A stretch of DNA of 64,000 nucleotides from Dysgonomonas gadei ATCC BAA-286 (lineage in GTDB: Bacteria; Bacteroidota; Bacteroidia; Bacteroidales; Dysgonomonadaceae). The DNA lies in the NCBI RefSeq assembly GCF_000213555.1, contig NZ_GL891979.1:352885-416884 (forward strand), written 5' to 3'. The notes under the pieces are model-generated. The model searched no databases and had not been told where the DNA came from. It saw nothing but the letters and a program-made list of their open reading frames with translations. Positions 10,039-18,200 of the stretch are shown in pieces (within the stretch, counting starts at the first letter, position 1; the number at the start of each line of letters is the position of its first letter). The position numbers and the translations under genes are program-made.

Positions 10039-10479
10039 ATGAAGAAAATAACTAAAATAGGAGCACTGGCTCTGAGTATCTTATTGACAGTCTTGTTATG
10101 GAGGTGTACCGATGCCGATGAAGATCATGTGCATAATACTAATACAATCTCGCAAATGATTTGTAAAGCGCAGCATGGTGCCAGCGAATTTCGTGGAGAG
10201 ATTATGGAGTATGACAAAAATGGCAACCTTGTAAGCGGTGATTTCACACAGGAAGAAGTTGAGGGCGGTTATGGACTGGTTTTATTTGCAATATCCAAAT
10301 CACTTGAAAATGACGTGGATCTGACAAATATCTACCTGACGGCGACAGTAACGTATGATGAAATTATCACACCATCTTTATCCGGAAGGCATAACATTAC
10401 AGGTGATGGTATTATAATGACTGTGAAGTCGGGGGTAGGAACAACACGCCAATACCGTGTGAGAGGTTACTATGAATAA
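10039..10479 (+). CDS. Small surface lipoprotein of the SusC/SusD locus
   Basis: The 146-residue product has a signal with a lipobox-like LLWRC at residues 19-23, so it should be a lipoprotein. The remaining 120 residues look like one beta-rich domain. I do not recognise a named family with confidence, but the position directly after SusD and before a DUF5018 protein is that of SusE/SusF-like surface glycan-binding accessories. It is followed closely by the next gene, whose frame overlaps its last bases if an earlier start is used. No enzyme motif is visible. Confidence 0.7.
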   Translation: MKKITKIGALALSILLTVLLWRCTDADEDHVHNTNTISQMICKAQHGASEFRGEIMEYDKNGNLVSGDFTQEEVEGGYGLVLFAISKSLENDVDLTNIYLTATVTYDEIITPSLSGRHNITGDGIIMTVKSGVGTTRQYRVRGYYE

Positions 10480-10510
10480 CTTTTATTATTTATATAAAAA
10501 TTATTTCGTT

Positions 10511-11977
10511 ATGAAAAACTTAATCTTTAATATATATTCAATATTAGCTCTTTGCTGCATCGTTTCGCTTGGTGCCTGTAAAGACGACGACCTGAACAGT
10601 GAAGCAGAAATAACCCTCTCTTTTTCGGTTGAGGGGACAGTCGGGGATAAGCCTGCTGTCTTTAGAGGAGTAATAAATAGCGACAATACAGTCACCATTA
10701 AGGTTTCTCCTTACATCGATGCGGAAGAAGCGCTTAGCGCTGCCGTACCTACCTTTTATTTGTCAAAAGGGGCAACTGTGGTACCTGATCCGGCTATTCC
10801 TCAAAACTTTGCACAAGACGGTGGCGTGAAATATACCGTTACCTCGGAAGATGGGAAAAACAAACGTGATTATACTGTAAGTTGGGGTATTTCCGACCAG
10901 TTGCCATATGGCGAAGGATTCAGCTATGCGGAAATAGGAACAGCTAAAAAATTCGATCAGATGGGCTATCCGGGTCAACAAGGTAATTTTGATCTACCTG
11001 ATTCGAAGCAGTATGGCGACCTGAATATGTACCATGCCTATTGCGGCGACTACATCGTGTTGCTTTCACGTGCATACATCGATGCCAACCCTGCTTCTCC
11101 GTATTGTATAAAAGTAGTGGATAAAAACACGCTCAACGATGCCGGTTCATTCAATTTGGGTTCCATCTCTGTAGCTAATCTGAAGATGATTACATCCGAC
11201 TATAAAGGTAGGCTTGTAGGGGCTGTAGTTACCGGAAACGAAACCGAAATATTCTACTGGGTTCAGCCAACAGACGCTCCTAAATCGGTGGGTAAAATAG
11301 CCGTGAATATGGCTTCGTCTACTGATGGGTCGGCTAATTTCCAGGTAGCAGGCGATATTACAGGTAATGCTTGGATTACGGCTTTAGCCCCTCGTGGACC
11401 AAAAGGCGAACATTACCGCGTCAAGGTTACGGGAGGACAACTCGCGTCGAGCTATTCCACAATAGAAACCGGCTTTTCAAGTGGAGACAGTGCCGGCTTC
11501 CAGATGATTTCCCCGCTTGACGACTCCGACTCTCCAAGCTATGTAGTGGGTGACACCGAAGGCACAGCGGGTGCAGCCAATTCGATTCATTGTTATATTA
11601 ATACGTTTTCCGGGTTGACCACTTCGACTATGCCTCCGCTTTGGCAGAATACGCTCCAGGCATGGTGGGTAGGAACCGGATTCGCCACAGCCCGTACAGG
11701 CGGCCGTGCTCCGGTCGTATGTGGAATGGTTGTCAATGGGAAAAGTTATGTGGTGGTAACCAGTGGAACAGCATGGTGGCACGCGGCCGCAGTGTTGACA
11801 TCCGATTTGCAAACACTGGCCCATCAAAATCTTAATATCGCCGAAAGTGTAAACCGTAACTGGAGCTATGGTTCATATGTGGACTGGTACTGGAGCGAGG
11901 AAAACAATGAAGCTTATCTGGCTGTCTGGTTTGGCCGGCTCGGATTGTACACTTATAAATTGACTTGTTTCGAATAA
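10511..11977 (+). CDS. DUF5018 domain surface lipoprotein (probable glycan-binding)
   Basis: The open frame reaches back to 10472, but the ATG at 10511 gives a proper lipoprotein signal (MKNLIFNIYSILALCCIVS followed by LGAC), so I chose it. After the signal comes an Ig-like segment (residues about 35-120) ending in KYTVTSEDGKNKRDYTVSWG, typical of DUF5018 proteins. A larger C-terminal beta-rich domain carries many aromatic residues (WYWSEENNEAYLAVWFG). Such proteins stand in the SusE/SusF position and are thought to bind glycan at the cell surface. An intrinsic terminator follows 14 bases after the stop codon, closing the SusC-SusD-lipoprotein unit. Confidence 0.78.
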   Translation: MKNLIFNIYSILALCCIVSLGACKDDDLNSEAEITLSFSVEGTVGDKPAVFRGVINSDNTVTIKVSPYIDAEEALSAAVPTFYLSKGATVVPDPAIPQNFAQDGGVKYTVTSEDGKNKRDYTVSWGISDQLPYGEGFSYAEIGTAKKFDQMGYPGQQGNFDLPDSKQYGDLNMYHAYCGDYIVLLSRAYIDANPASPYCIKVVDKNTLNDAGSFNLGSISVANLKMITSDYKGRLVGAVVTGNETEIFYWVQPTDAPKSVGKIAVNMASSTDGSANFQVAGDITGNAWITALAPRGPKGEHYRVKVTGGQLASSYSTIETGFSSGDSAGFQMISPLDDSDSPSYVVGDTEGTAGAANSIHCYINTFSGLTTSTMPPLWQNTLQAWWVGTGFATARTGGRAPVVCGMVVNGKSYVVVTSGTAWWHAAAVLTSDLQTLAHQNLNIAESVNRNWSYGSYVDWYWSEENNEAYLAVWFGRLGLYTYKLTCFE

Positions 11978-11990
11978 TTACCCGATTATA

Positions 11991-12027
11991 GGGAAGCCTC
12001 TTTCAAAAAACAGGGGCTTTCCTTTTT
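11991..12027 (+). terminator. Intrinsic terminator inside the first glycan locus
   Basis: GGGAAGCCTC (11991-12000) pairs along all ten bases, with two G-U pairs, with GGGGCTTTCC (12013-12022). A run of T follows to 12027. It lies between the DUF5018 lipoprotein gene and the hydrolase genes, so it should reduce read-through into the downstream enzymes. Confidence 0.75.
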
Positions 12028-12062
12028 CATCCGGAAACACCGGATATTTATTGTTAATTAAT

Positions 12063-13316
12063 ATGAGAAATATTCTAATCTTATTTTTTATAGTGTTTGT
12101 ATGCACTGCTTGTTCCAACAAGGAGAAAGAGACCGATACCGGAAAACCTAAAATACTCTGGCTCGACGCAGAGGCCAATTTCAAACGTTTTTCGGATCAG
12201 GATAGCATACGTTTCTATTTAGATCTTGCCAAAAATACAGGGTTTAATGGGATTGTGGTGGATGTGCGCCCGATGGAGGGAGATGTATTATACAAAAGTA
12301 AAATATTGAAGCCTTTGACGACGTTCGGAGACGGCTATGTGTACGAACGGAACTGGGATTACCTGCAATTCTTTATAGACGAGGCCCGTAAGCGAAATAT
12401 GAAAGTAACTGTTTCGGCCGGGATACTTCCAGCCGGACTGGTCAGGCAAAAAACGGGAACAGCCTATGAAGATACTTCGTGGAACGATAAAGTTTGTATA
12501 GCTTATACACCCGACGGATTGAAAAGTATGAAAGAAACCAGCGAATATGCTGTTTTCCTGAATCCCGCATTAACGTCTGTGCAAACACTTGTTTCGGAAT
12601 ATGTCTCAGAAATCGTATCTAATTACGACTTTGACGCTTTTACTTTGGATTATTGCCGTTTTTGCAATGCCAATTACGATTTCTCGGATTCGACACGTGT
12701 GGCGTTTGAAAAATTTATTGGGAAAAAAGTGGAACGTTTTCCCGAAGATATTTTCACTTATAATGACAAGGCTGAGCGTGTCCCGGGTAAATATTACAAG
12801 CAGTGGTGGGAATTCCGCTCCACTACTATCACAAACCTTATTAGTAGTATCCGTAAAACAATCAAAGGCAAGAAACCCGATATGAAATTGAACTACTGGG
12901 CAGCTTCGTGGATACATTCCATTTATGGAAACGGACAAAACTGGGGCAGCAAGAAGCATTACGACCCATCAGAAATGTTTCCTGAATGGGCTTCGGAGAC
13001 CTATAAAAATACGGGTTTTGCCGATCAGCTGGATGTATTCATGCTGGGTTCATACCTGTACGATGTATATGGGCTGGATAATAACGAATCGATAGAATAT
13101 GCGATAGACCGCGCGTATAAACTTATTGGAGATGACTGTGAAATATACGGGACAGTCTATGGTGAGAATAATATAAAAAATATGGAAGACGCTGTTTACG
13201 TGTGTCTCACCCAGAGTGCCGGCCTGATGGTATTTGATATTGTACAGGTGATAAAATATAATATGTGGGACGATATCAAGCGAGGTATCGGACGCGCAGA
13301 GGGAAATAATAACTAA
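12063..13316 (+). CDS. GHL10/DUF187-like putative glycoside hydrolase lipoprotein (paralogue 1)
   Basis: I use the ATG at 12063, which gives MRNILILFFIVFVCTACSNK, a clear lipoprotein signal; the frame begins four codons earlier. The mature protein looks like a TIM barrel of the glycosyl-hydrolase-like family 10 (DUF187) group. It has KILWLDAEANFKRFS, TGFNGIVVDVRPMEGDVLY, DAFTLDYCRF, and the WWEFRSTTITNLISSIR helix followed by KPDMKLNYWAASW. Acidic residues at the strand ends (VVDVRP, TLDYCR) are candidate catalytic groups. The next gene is a diverged copy. The family is only partly characterized biochemically, so the bond cut is unknown. Confidence 0.75.
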   Translation: MRNILILFFIVFVCTACSNKEKETDTGKPKILWLDAEANFKRFSDQDSIRFYLDLAKNTGFNGIVVDVRPMEGDVLYKSKILKPLTTFGDGYVYERNWDYLQFFIDEARKRNMKVTVSAGILPAGLVRQKTGTAYEDTSWNDKVCIAYTPDGLKSMKETSEYAVFLNPALTSVQTLVSEYVSEIVSNYDFDAFTLDYCRFCNANYDFSDSTRVAFEKFIGKKVERFPEDIFTYNDKAERVPGKYYKQWWEFRSTTITNLISSIRKTIKGKKPDMKLNYWAASWIHSIYGNGQNWGSKKHYDPSEMFPEWASETYKNTGFADQLDVFMLGSYLYDVYGLDNNESIEYAIDRAYKLIGDDCEIYGTVYGENNIKNMEDAVYVCLTQSAGLMVFDIVQVIKYNMWDDIKRGIGRAEGNNN

Positions 13317-13328
13317 GAAGAAAAAACA

Positions 13329-14651
13329 ATGTATCCTAAAATTTATTTACGCATGATAAGATATGTATTATTACTGCTGGCAGTTCTATGTTCAGTGATA
13401 AGTTGTTCCGGCGATGATGGCGGTAATGGTGATAATAATAAACCCGAGATTCCTATAGACGTGGATAAACCGCCTATGGCTGATAAACCGATACAGATGT
13501 GGATCGATGCTCATGCGAATTTCAGCCGTTTTTCGACTAAAGAAGCTATTAAATCATCTTTGGAAAAAATGAAAGCGACAGGCTTCAATGAAATCTATGT
13601 GGATGTGAAGCCGGGAATTGGCTATGCCTTATACGATAGTGATATTCTGCCCCAACTAACCAAATGGGATACTGAAACGGTGACACGCGATTGGGATTAT
13701 CTTGGATATTGGATTGAAGAAGCCGAACGCCAGGATATTAAAGTCATCGCAAGTATATCCGCTCTTGGATTCGGTTACACGAGAAAAAAAGAGGGGCTGA
13801 TCTATTATAACCATACATGGGATGGCAAAACACAAATGAGAATGAATAACAACAATCCGAACGATTTAGTGGATATACGCAATGAGGAGAATGTCGATGC
13901 CGCGATGCTAAATCCATGCTTGCCTGAAGTACAATCATTCGTCGTTTCCATTATAGAAGAAATAGCTACAAAATACCCTAAGCTAAAAGGAATATGTCTG
14001 GATTATTGCCGTTGGTGGTATGATAATTACGGATTCAGCGACGCTACTATCTCGGCTTTTCAGGCATATAGCGGGGAAACAGTGACCGACAAAAACAATA
14101 TACTTACGGCTACCGGGGCGCCGGGGCCTCAATATCAGAAGTGGATTGAATTCCGTTCGATGACGATAACGAATCTGATAACGAATATCCGTTCGAAAGT
14201 AAAATCCGTTAATCCGAAGATGGAGCTTCATTTGTGGGCGTCTGCCGATTGGGGTTCCCGATATGGTGTAGGGCAGAACTGGGCCAGCAAAAATTACAAA
14301 CTGGATGGTTGGCAGTTTACAAGTAATTATAGCAAAACAGGTTTTGCCGACCAGTTGGATGTGTTTTCGTTAGGTGCGTATGCCGATGCCATTTGGAAAT
14401 CTGAGGCCCCTAATTCTGTTTGGTCTGTGGAAAATTTTGTGACTACGTACGACAAATTTACAATGGGTGATTGTAAAGTAAATGGTTCGATAAATACCCC
14501 TGCATATGGAAGCAATGCTTCCAAAGTTTCGGATGCTGTATATCTATGCCTCAAAAACACAGACGGGCTGATGGTGTTTGAGATATCGCATGTTATTAAT
14601 TTCAATCAATGGAACGCGATAAAAGACGGGATAAATCGCGTATATAAATAA
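13329..14651 (+). CDS. GHL10/DUF187-like putative glycoside hydrolase lipoprotein (paralogue 2)
   Basis: This is a second copy of the family of the previous gene, 12 bases downstream. It shares the same landmarks: IQMWIDAHANFSRFS, GFNEIYVDVKPGIGYALY, GICLDYCRWWYDNYGFSD, KWIEFRSMTITNLITNIR, and ADQLDVFSLGAYADAI against ADQLDVFMLGSYLYDVY in paralogue 1. The signal ends in a lipobox (SVISC). A start at 13353 would give a shorter, more typical signal. A low-complexity Gly/Asn/Asp linker follows the Cys. The pair looks like an old tandem duplication with enough divergence for different specificities. Substrate unknown. Confidence 0.75.
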   Translation: MYPKIYLRMIRYVLLLLAVLCSVISCSGDDGGNGDNNKPEIPIDVDKPPMADKPIQMWIDAHANFSRFSTKEAIKSSLEKMKATGFNEIYVDVKPGIGYALYDSDILPQLTKWDTETVTRDWDYLGYWIEEAERQDIKVIASISALGFGYTRKKEGLIYYNHTWDGKTQMRMNNNNPNDLVDIRNEENVDAAMLNPCLPEVQSFVVSIIEEIATKYPKLKGICLDYCRWWYDNYGFSDATISAFQAYSGETVTDKNNILTATGAPGPQYQKWIEFRSMTITNLITNIRSKVKSVNPKMELHLWASADWGSRYGVGQNWASKNYKLDGWQFTSNYSKTGFADQLDVFSLGAYADAIWKSEAPNSVWSVENFVTTYDKFTMGDCKVNGSINTPAYGSNASKVSDAVYLCLKNTDGLMVFEISHVINFNQWNAIKDGINRVYK

Positions 14652-14671
14652 TAAACAGAAATAAAAACAAT

Positions 14672-16645
14672 ATGAACAAAGCAATAGCTTCCATTATACT
14701 TTTTTGTTTTTCTATAGGTCTTATATATGGGAAAGACTATATCGTATCTTCTCCTGACCATAAAATACAAGTAAAGGTTTCTGATGGAAAAGAACTTAGC
14801 TGGAGTGTGAATTTCAATAACGAAACGATACTGAAGCCGAGCAGAATAGCGATGACGGTTAAAGAAAGCAACGAGGTGTTCGGGATAAATGTTTCGGCGC
14901 AAAAAGTAAACAGGCGGTCTGTCGATGAGGCTTTTGAAGTTGTAGTTCCCACTAAATTCCGGAAAATGCAGGACAACTTCAATGAAATGACCCTGACCTT
15001 CAAAGGTGGTTATGCCGTAACGTTCCGTGTCTATAATAATGGTGCGGCCTACAGATTTGAAACGTCTGTGTCATCACAGAAAATACATATAGAGAACGAA
15101 ACTGTAGAATTTAATCTGGGAGGTAATTACAGTACCTATTGGCCGAAAGAGAGCAGCCCGAACTTTATCACACACTGCGAAGGTCATTTCGATTATATAT
15201 CCGTTTCGGATATTCCGAATCAGAAATATGCTTATCTTCCGATTTATTTATCTCCAGCATCAGGCACAAAGATGGTTATAATGGAAGCCGATTTGTTCGA
15301 CTATCCGAATCTGTTTTTATCAGGAACAGCCACGCAAAAATTAAATGGAGTATTTCCTCCTGTCATTTTAGAAAAAAAAATAAAAGAAGGATCGGACCGT
15401 AATGAAGAGATTGTTCTCAATGCCGATTATATTGCAAAAACAGGAGGAAAGAGAAATTTTCCATGGAGATTGCTGATAATCGGCCCTGACGACAAATCCT
15501 TGTTGGAAAATAATCTGGTATATCAGTTATCCACTCCGGGCGTAGCCGGAGATAAGAGTTGGATAAAACCCGGTCGCATCTCCTGGGATTGGTGGAGTAC
15601 ACTGAATATATATGACGTAGATTTTGAGGCGGGAGTCAACACCCGGACGTATAAATATTTTATAGATTTTGCCGCAAAATACGGATTGGAATATATATTA
15701 TTGGATGAGGGCTGGTCTGCTGGGACATGGAATATCCGCGAGCCAAATAAGGATGTCGATGTGCAGGAATTGGTCAGGTACGGAAAGACAAAAAATGTAG
15801 GGCTTGTATTATGGGCTTTATGGAATCCACTGCATGAAGATTTAGAAGGAATCCTCGACTTATATAAGCAGTGGGGGATAAAAGGTGTGAAAATTGATTT
15901 TATGCAGCGCAACGATCAGGAAATGGTAAATTTCTATGAAAATGTGGGAAAAGCGGCGTTCGATAGGCAATTGCTGGTTGATTTTCATGGTTCGTTCAAA
16001 CCCTCGGGATTGCATCGCAAGTATCCGAATGTAATGACCTATGAAGGAGTTTACGGGCTGGAGCATAACAAGTCTTCGCATGATATTTCTCCCAACCACG
16101 ATCTGATATTGCCTTTCACCCGTATGGTAGCAGGTCCGATGGATTATACGCCGGGGGCGACCGTTAATACGACGGAAAACGACTTCCATATGAATTTTAT
16201 TCATCCGATGAGCCAGGGAACACGAGCGCATCAGGGAGCCTTATTCATTGCGTTTGAGAGTCCCCTACAGATGTTCGCGGACAGTCCGTCCAACTATTAT
16301 AAGACATCTGATTTTACCTCTTTCATTGCACAGATTCCGACTGTATGGGACGAAACCAGAGCAATCGAAGCCGAAGCGGGAAAGTATCTCACTATCGCCC
16401 GCCGCAGCGGAAGTAAATGGTTTATCGCTTCACTTACCAATTGGGATCAGCGCGAACTCAGTGTTAATCTTAATTTTATAGGGGAGGGTAAATATAAAGC
16501 GGAAATACTGAGAGACGGAGTAAATGCAAACAGATACGGTTCCGATTTCAAAATAGAAACCAAACACGTTTCCGGAGGCCAGACTTTAGATATAAATATG
16601 GCTAAAGGCGGCGGATGGGCTGCTATACTTACGCCTGTGGAATAA
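14672..16645 (+). CDS. GH97 family glycosidase, retaining type (alpha-galactosidase-like)
   Basis: The 657-residue periplasmic enzyme has a signal ending near IGLIYGKDY, the GH97 N-terminal beta-sandwich (residues about 22-275), a TIM barrel (about 280-560) and a C-terminal beta domain (about 570-655). Family landmarks include WDWWSTLNIYDV, GLEYILLDEGWS, GIKGVKIDFMQRND and MTYEGVYGLEH. GH97 contains inverting alpha-glucosidases (SusB) and retaining alpha-galactosidases. Asp409 in KIDFM and Glu464 in GLEH are spaced 55 residues apart. As I recall, that equals the nucleophile to acid/base spacing of the retaining enzyme BtGal97a, so I favour a retaining alpha-galactosidase-type activity. It follows the GHL10 pair by 20 bases and is probably co-transcribed. 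Confidence 0.88.
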   Translation: MNKAIASIILFCFSIGLIYGKDYIVSSPDHKIQVKVSDGKELSWSVNFNNETILKPSRIAMTVKESNEVFGINVSAQKVNRRSVDEAFEVVVPTKFRKMQDNFNEMTLTFKGGYAVTFRVYNNGAAYRFETSVSSQKIHIENETVEFNLGGNYSTYWPKESSPNFITHCEGHFDYISVSDIPNQKYAYLPIYLSPASGTKMVIMEADLFDYPNLFLSGTATQKLNGVFPPVILEKKIKEGSDRNEEIVLNADYIAKTGGKRNFPWRLLIIGPDDKSLLENNLVYQLSTPGVAGDKSWIKPGRISWDWWSTLNIYDVDFEAGVNTRTYKYFIDFAAKYGLEYILLDEGWSAGTWNIREPNKDVDVQELVRYGKTKNVGLVLWALWNPLHEDLEGILDLYKQWGIKGVKIDFMQRNDQEMVNFYENVGKAAFDRQLLVDFHGSFKPSGLHRKYPNVMTYEGVYGLEHNKSSHDISPNHDLILPFTRMVAGPMDYTPGATVNTTENDFHMNFIHPMSQGTRAHQGALFIAFESPLQMFADSPSNYYKTSDFTSFIAQIPTVWDETRAIEAEAGKYLTIARRSGSKWFIASLTNWDQRELSVNLNFIGEGKYKAEILRDGVNANRYGSDFKIETKHVSGGQTLDINMAKGGGWAAILTPVE

Positions 16646-16661
16646 ATATTTAAGTTTTGTT

Positions 16662-16694
16662 TATGGCCTGCCGCTTTTATCTGTGCAGGCCATA
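16662..16694 (+). other. Perfect 10-bp hairpin between GH97 and phosphoesterase genes
   Basis: TATGGCCTGC pairs perfectly with GCAGGCCATA around a 13-nt loop. The bases after it (GAACCTTTG) lack a strong T run, so this may be a weak terminator or an mRNA-processing or stabilizing hairpin within the operon. Confidence 0.5.
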
Positions 16695-16721
16695 GAACCT
16701 TTGAAAAGATAAAGTACGGAT

Positions 16722-18191
16722 ATGTTGAAAAGAAAACTAATTTATATCTTAATCATATTAACCGCCTTGCCTGTAACCAATGGTAAAGCGCAAGCCGATT
16801 TGCGGACACGAGAATTTTACGGCAGAGTCAGCGAAAAGGGTAAAGGTATCGCCGGAGTCCCTGTTACTGACGGTATTAATATCGTGATTACAAATGAGAA
16901 GGGGGAATATAAATTATTGAGTAACGGAACTTCCGAATACATATATATCACAGTACCATCGGGATATAAAATTCCGATTGAAAATAAAGTGCCTTGCTTT
17001 TTCAAAAAAATAGAAAAGAGTGACAAAAAGAAGCAAAAAATAGATTTTGAATTACAGAAATCCAGTGTTGATGATAATAAACACACTTTTATAGTGTGGG
17101 CGGACCCTCAGGTAAACTTCATGGACGAATTGTCTTTCGTGGAAAGAGCTGCTTCAGATGTATCGGAACTAATAAGAGATGATTATTCCGACAGGCCTGT
17201 TTATGGCATAATATGTGGAGACATTATCCACGATACAGGCAAAGAGCCAAGACTTTATGAACCGATGAAAGATATTGTCAGGCAAATGAATATCCCTTTC
17301 TTCTTTGCCGTGGGAAACCATGATATAAATCTCGATGTAAGATCGGATAATTATGCGAAAGAATTATATAAAAAGCATTTTGGTCCAACGTATTATTCGT
17401 TCAACAGAGGCAAAATCCATTATGTGGTCTTGGACGATGTTTTTTATGCCGGAAATAGTTTTTACTATATCGGATATCTTCCTGAGAAACAACTCAACTG
17501 GCTGGAACAGGACTTGGCATTTGTGCCTGAAGGGTCTACAGTTGTTGTCTCCATGCATATACCCTCTTATTCGGTGGAAGCCCGTAGAGGCGAATATAGT
17601 AAAGAACCTCCGACCAAAGTCTTGCAGAACCGCCAATCCCTATATAAAATACTTAAGCCATACAATGCCCATATATTTTCGGGGCATGAACACCAAAACG
17701 AAAATTATATCCTTGCCGGTAATATCTTCGAACATAATCATGCAGCGATTTGCGGTCTTTTCTGGCAGGCGCCGTGGTGCCATGATGGAACAGCTTCGGG
17801 ATACGGAGTCTATGAATTTGACGGAGATAATGTGAAATGGTACTTTAAGACAATCGGGAAAAATCGGAATTACCAGTTCAATTTATATCCACTGGGAGCT
17901 AGTCCGGAAAAACCGGATGCGATAACAGCAAATGTTTGGAATTATGATCCTTCATGGAAAATATATTGGTATGAGGATAATGTGAGGATGGGCGAAATGG
18001 AACGGTTTACCGGATACGACCCTAATATTCGCGACTATGTAAAAGATAACGGGAAGAATTTCAGATATAACTGGATCTCTGTTAAGCAGACAGATCATTT
18101 GTTTTTTGCTATCCCTAAGGATAAGGAGGCCAGAATAAAGGTAGAGGTTATCGACCGTTTTGGAAACTCTTATATTGAAGAACTTAAATAA
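16722..18191 (+). CDS. Calcineurin-like phosphoesterase (MetallophosN/C type), paralogue 1
   Basis: The 489-residue secreted protein has a Sec signal ending near NGKAQ and an Ig-like carboxypeptidase-regulatory N-domain (GRVSEKGKGIAGVPVTDG, residues about 28-115). A metallophosphoesterase core follows, then a C-terminal beta domain (about 385-489) typical of Bacteroidetes members. Metal ligands are visible: Asp128 in WADPQVN, the ICGDIIHD motif, Gly198-Asn-His-Asp201 in VGNHD, the histidine in VVSMHIPSY and SGHEHQNEN. It should hydrolyse a phosphomonoester or phosphodiester outside the cytoplasm. In this cluster a phosphorylated sugar or polymer is a reasonable but unproven substrate. A close paralogue follows after 9 bases. 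Confidence 0.87.
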   Translation: MLKRKLIYILIILTALPVTNGKAQADLRTREFYGRVSEKGKGIAGVPVTDGINIVITNEKGEYKLLSNGTSEYIYITVPSGYKIPIENKVPCFFKKIEKSDKKKQKIDFELQKSSVDDNKHTFIVWADPQVNFMDELSFVERAASDVSELIRDDYSDRPVYGIICGDIIHDTGKEPRLYEPMKDIVRQMNIPFFFAVGNHDINLDVRSDNYAKELYKKHFGPTYYSFNRGKIHYVVLDDVFYAGNSFYYIGYLPEKQLNWLEQDLAFVPEGSTVVVSMHIPSYSVEARRGEYSKEPPTKVLQNRQSLYKILKPYNAHIFSGHEHQNENYILAGNIFEHNHAAICGLFWQAPWCHDGTASGYGVYEFDGDNVKWYFKTIGKNRNYQFNLYPLGASPEKPDAITANVWNYDPSWKIYWYEDNVRMGEMERFTGYDPNIRDYVKDNGKNFRYNWISVKQTDHLFFAIPKDKEARIKVEVIDRFGNSYIEELK

Positions 18192-18200
18192 TAAACAAAT

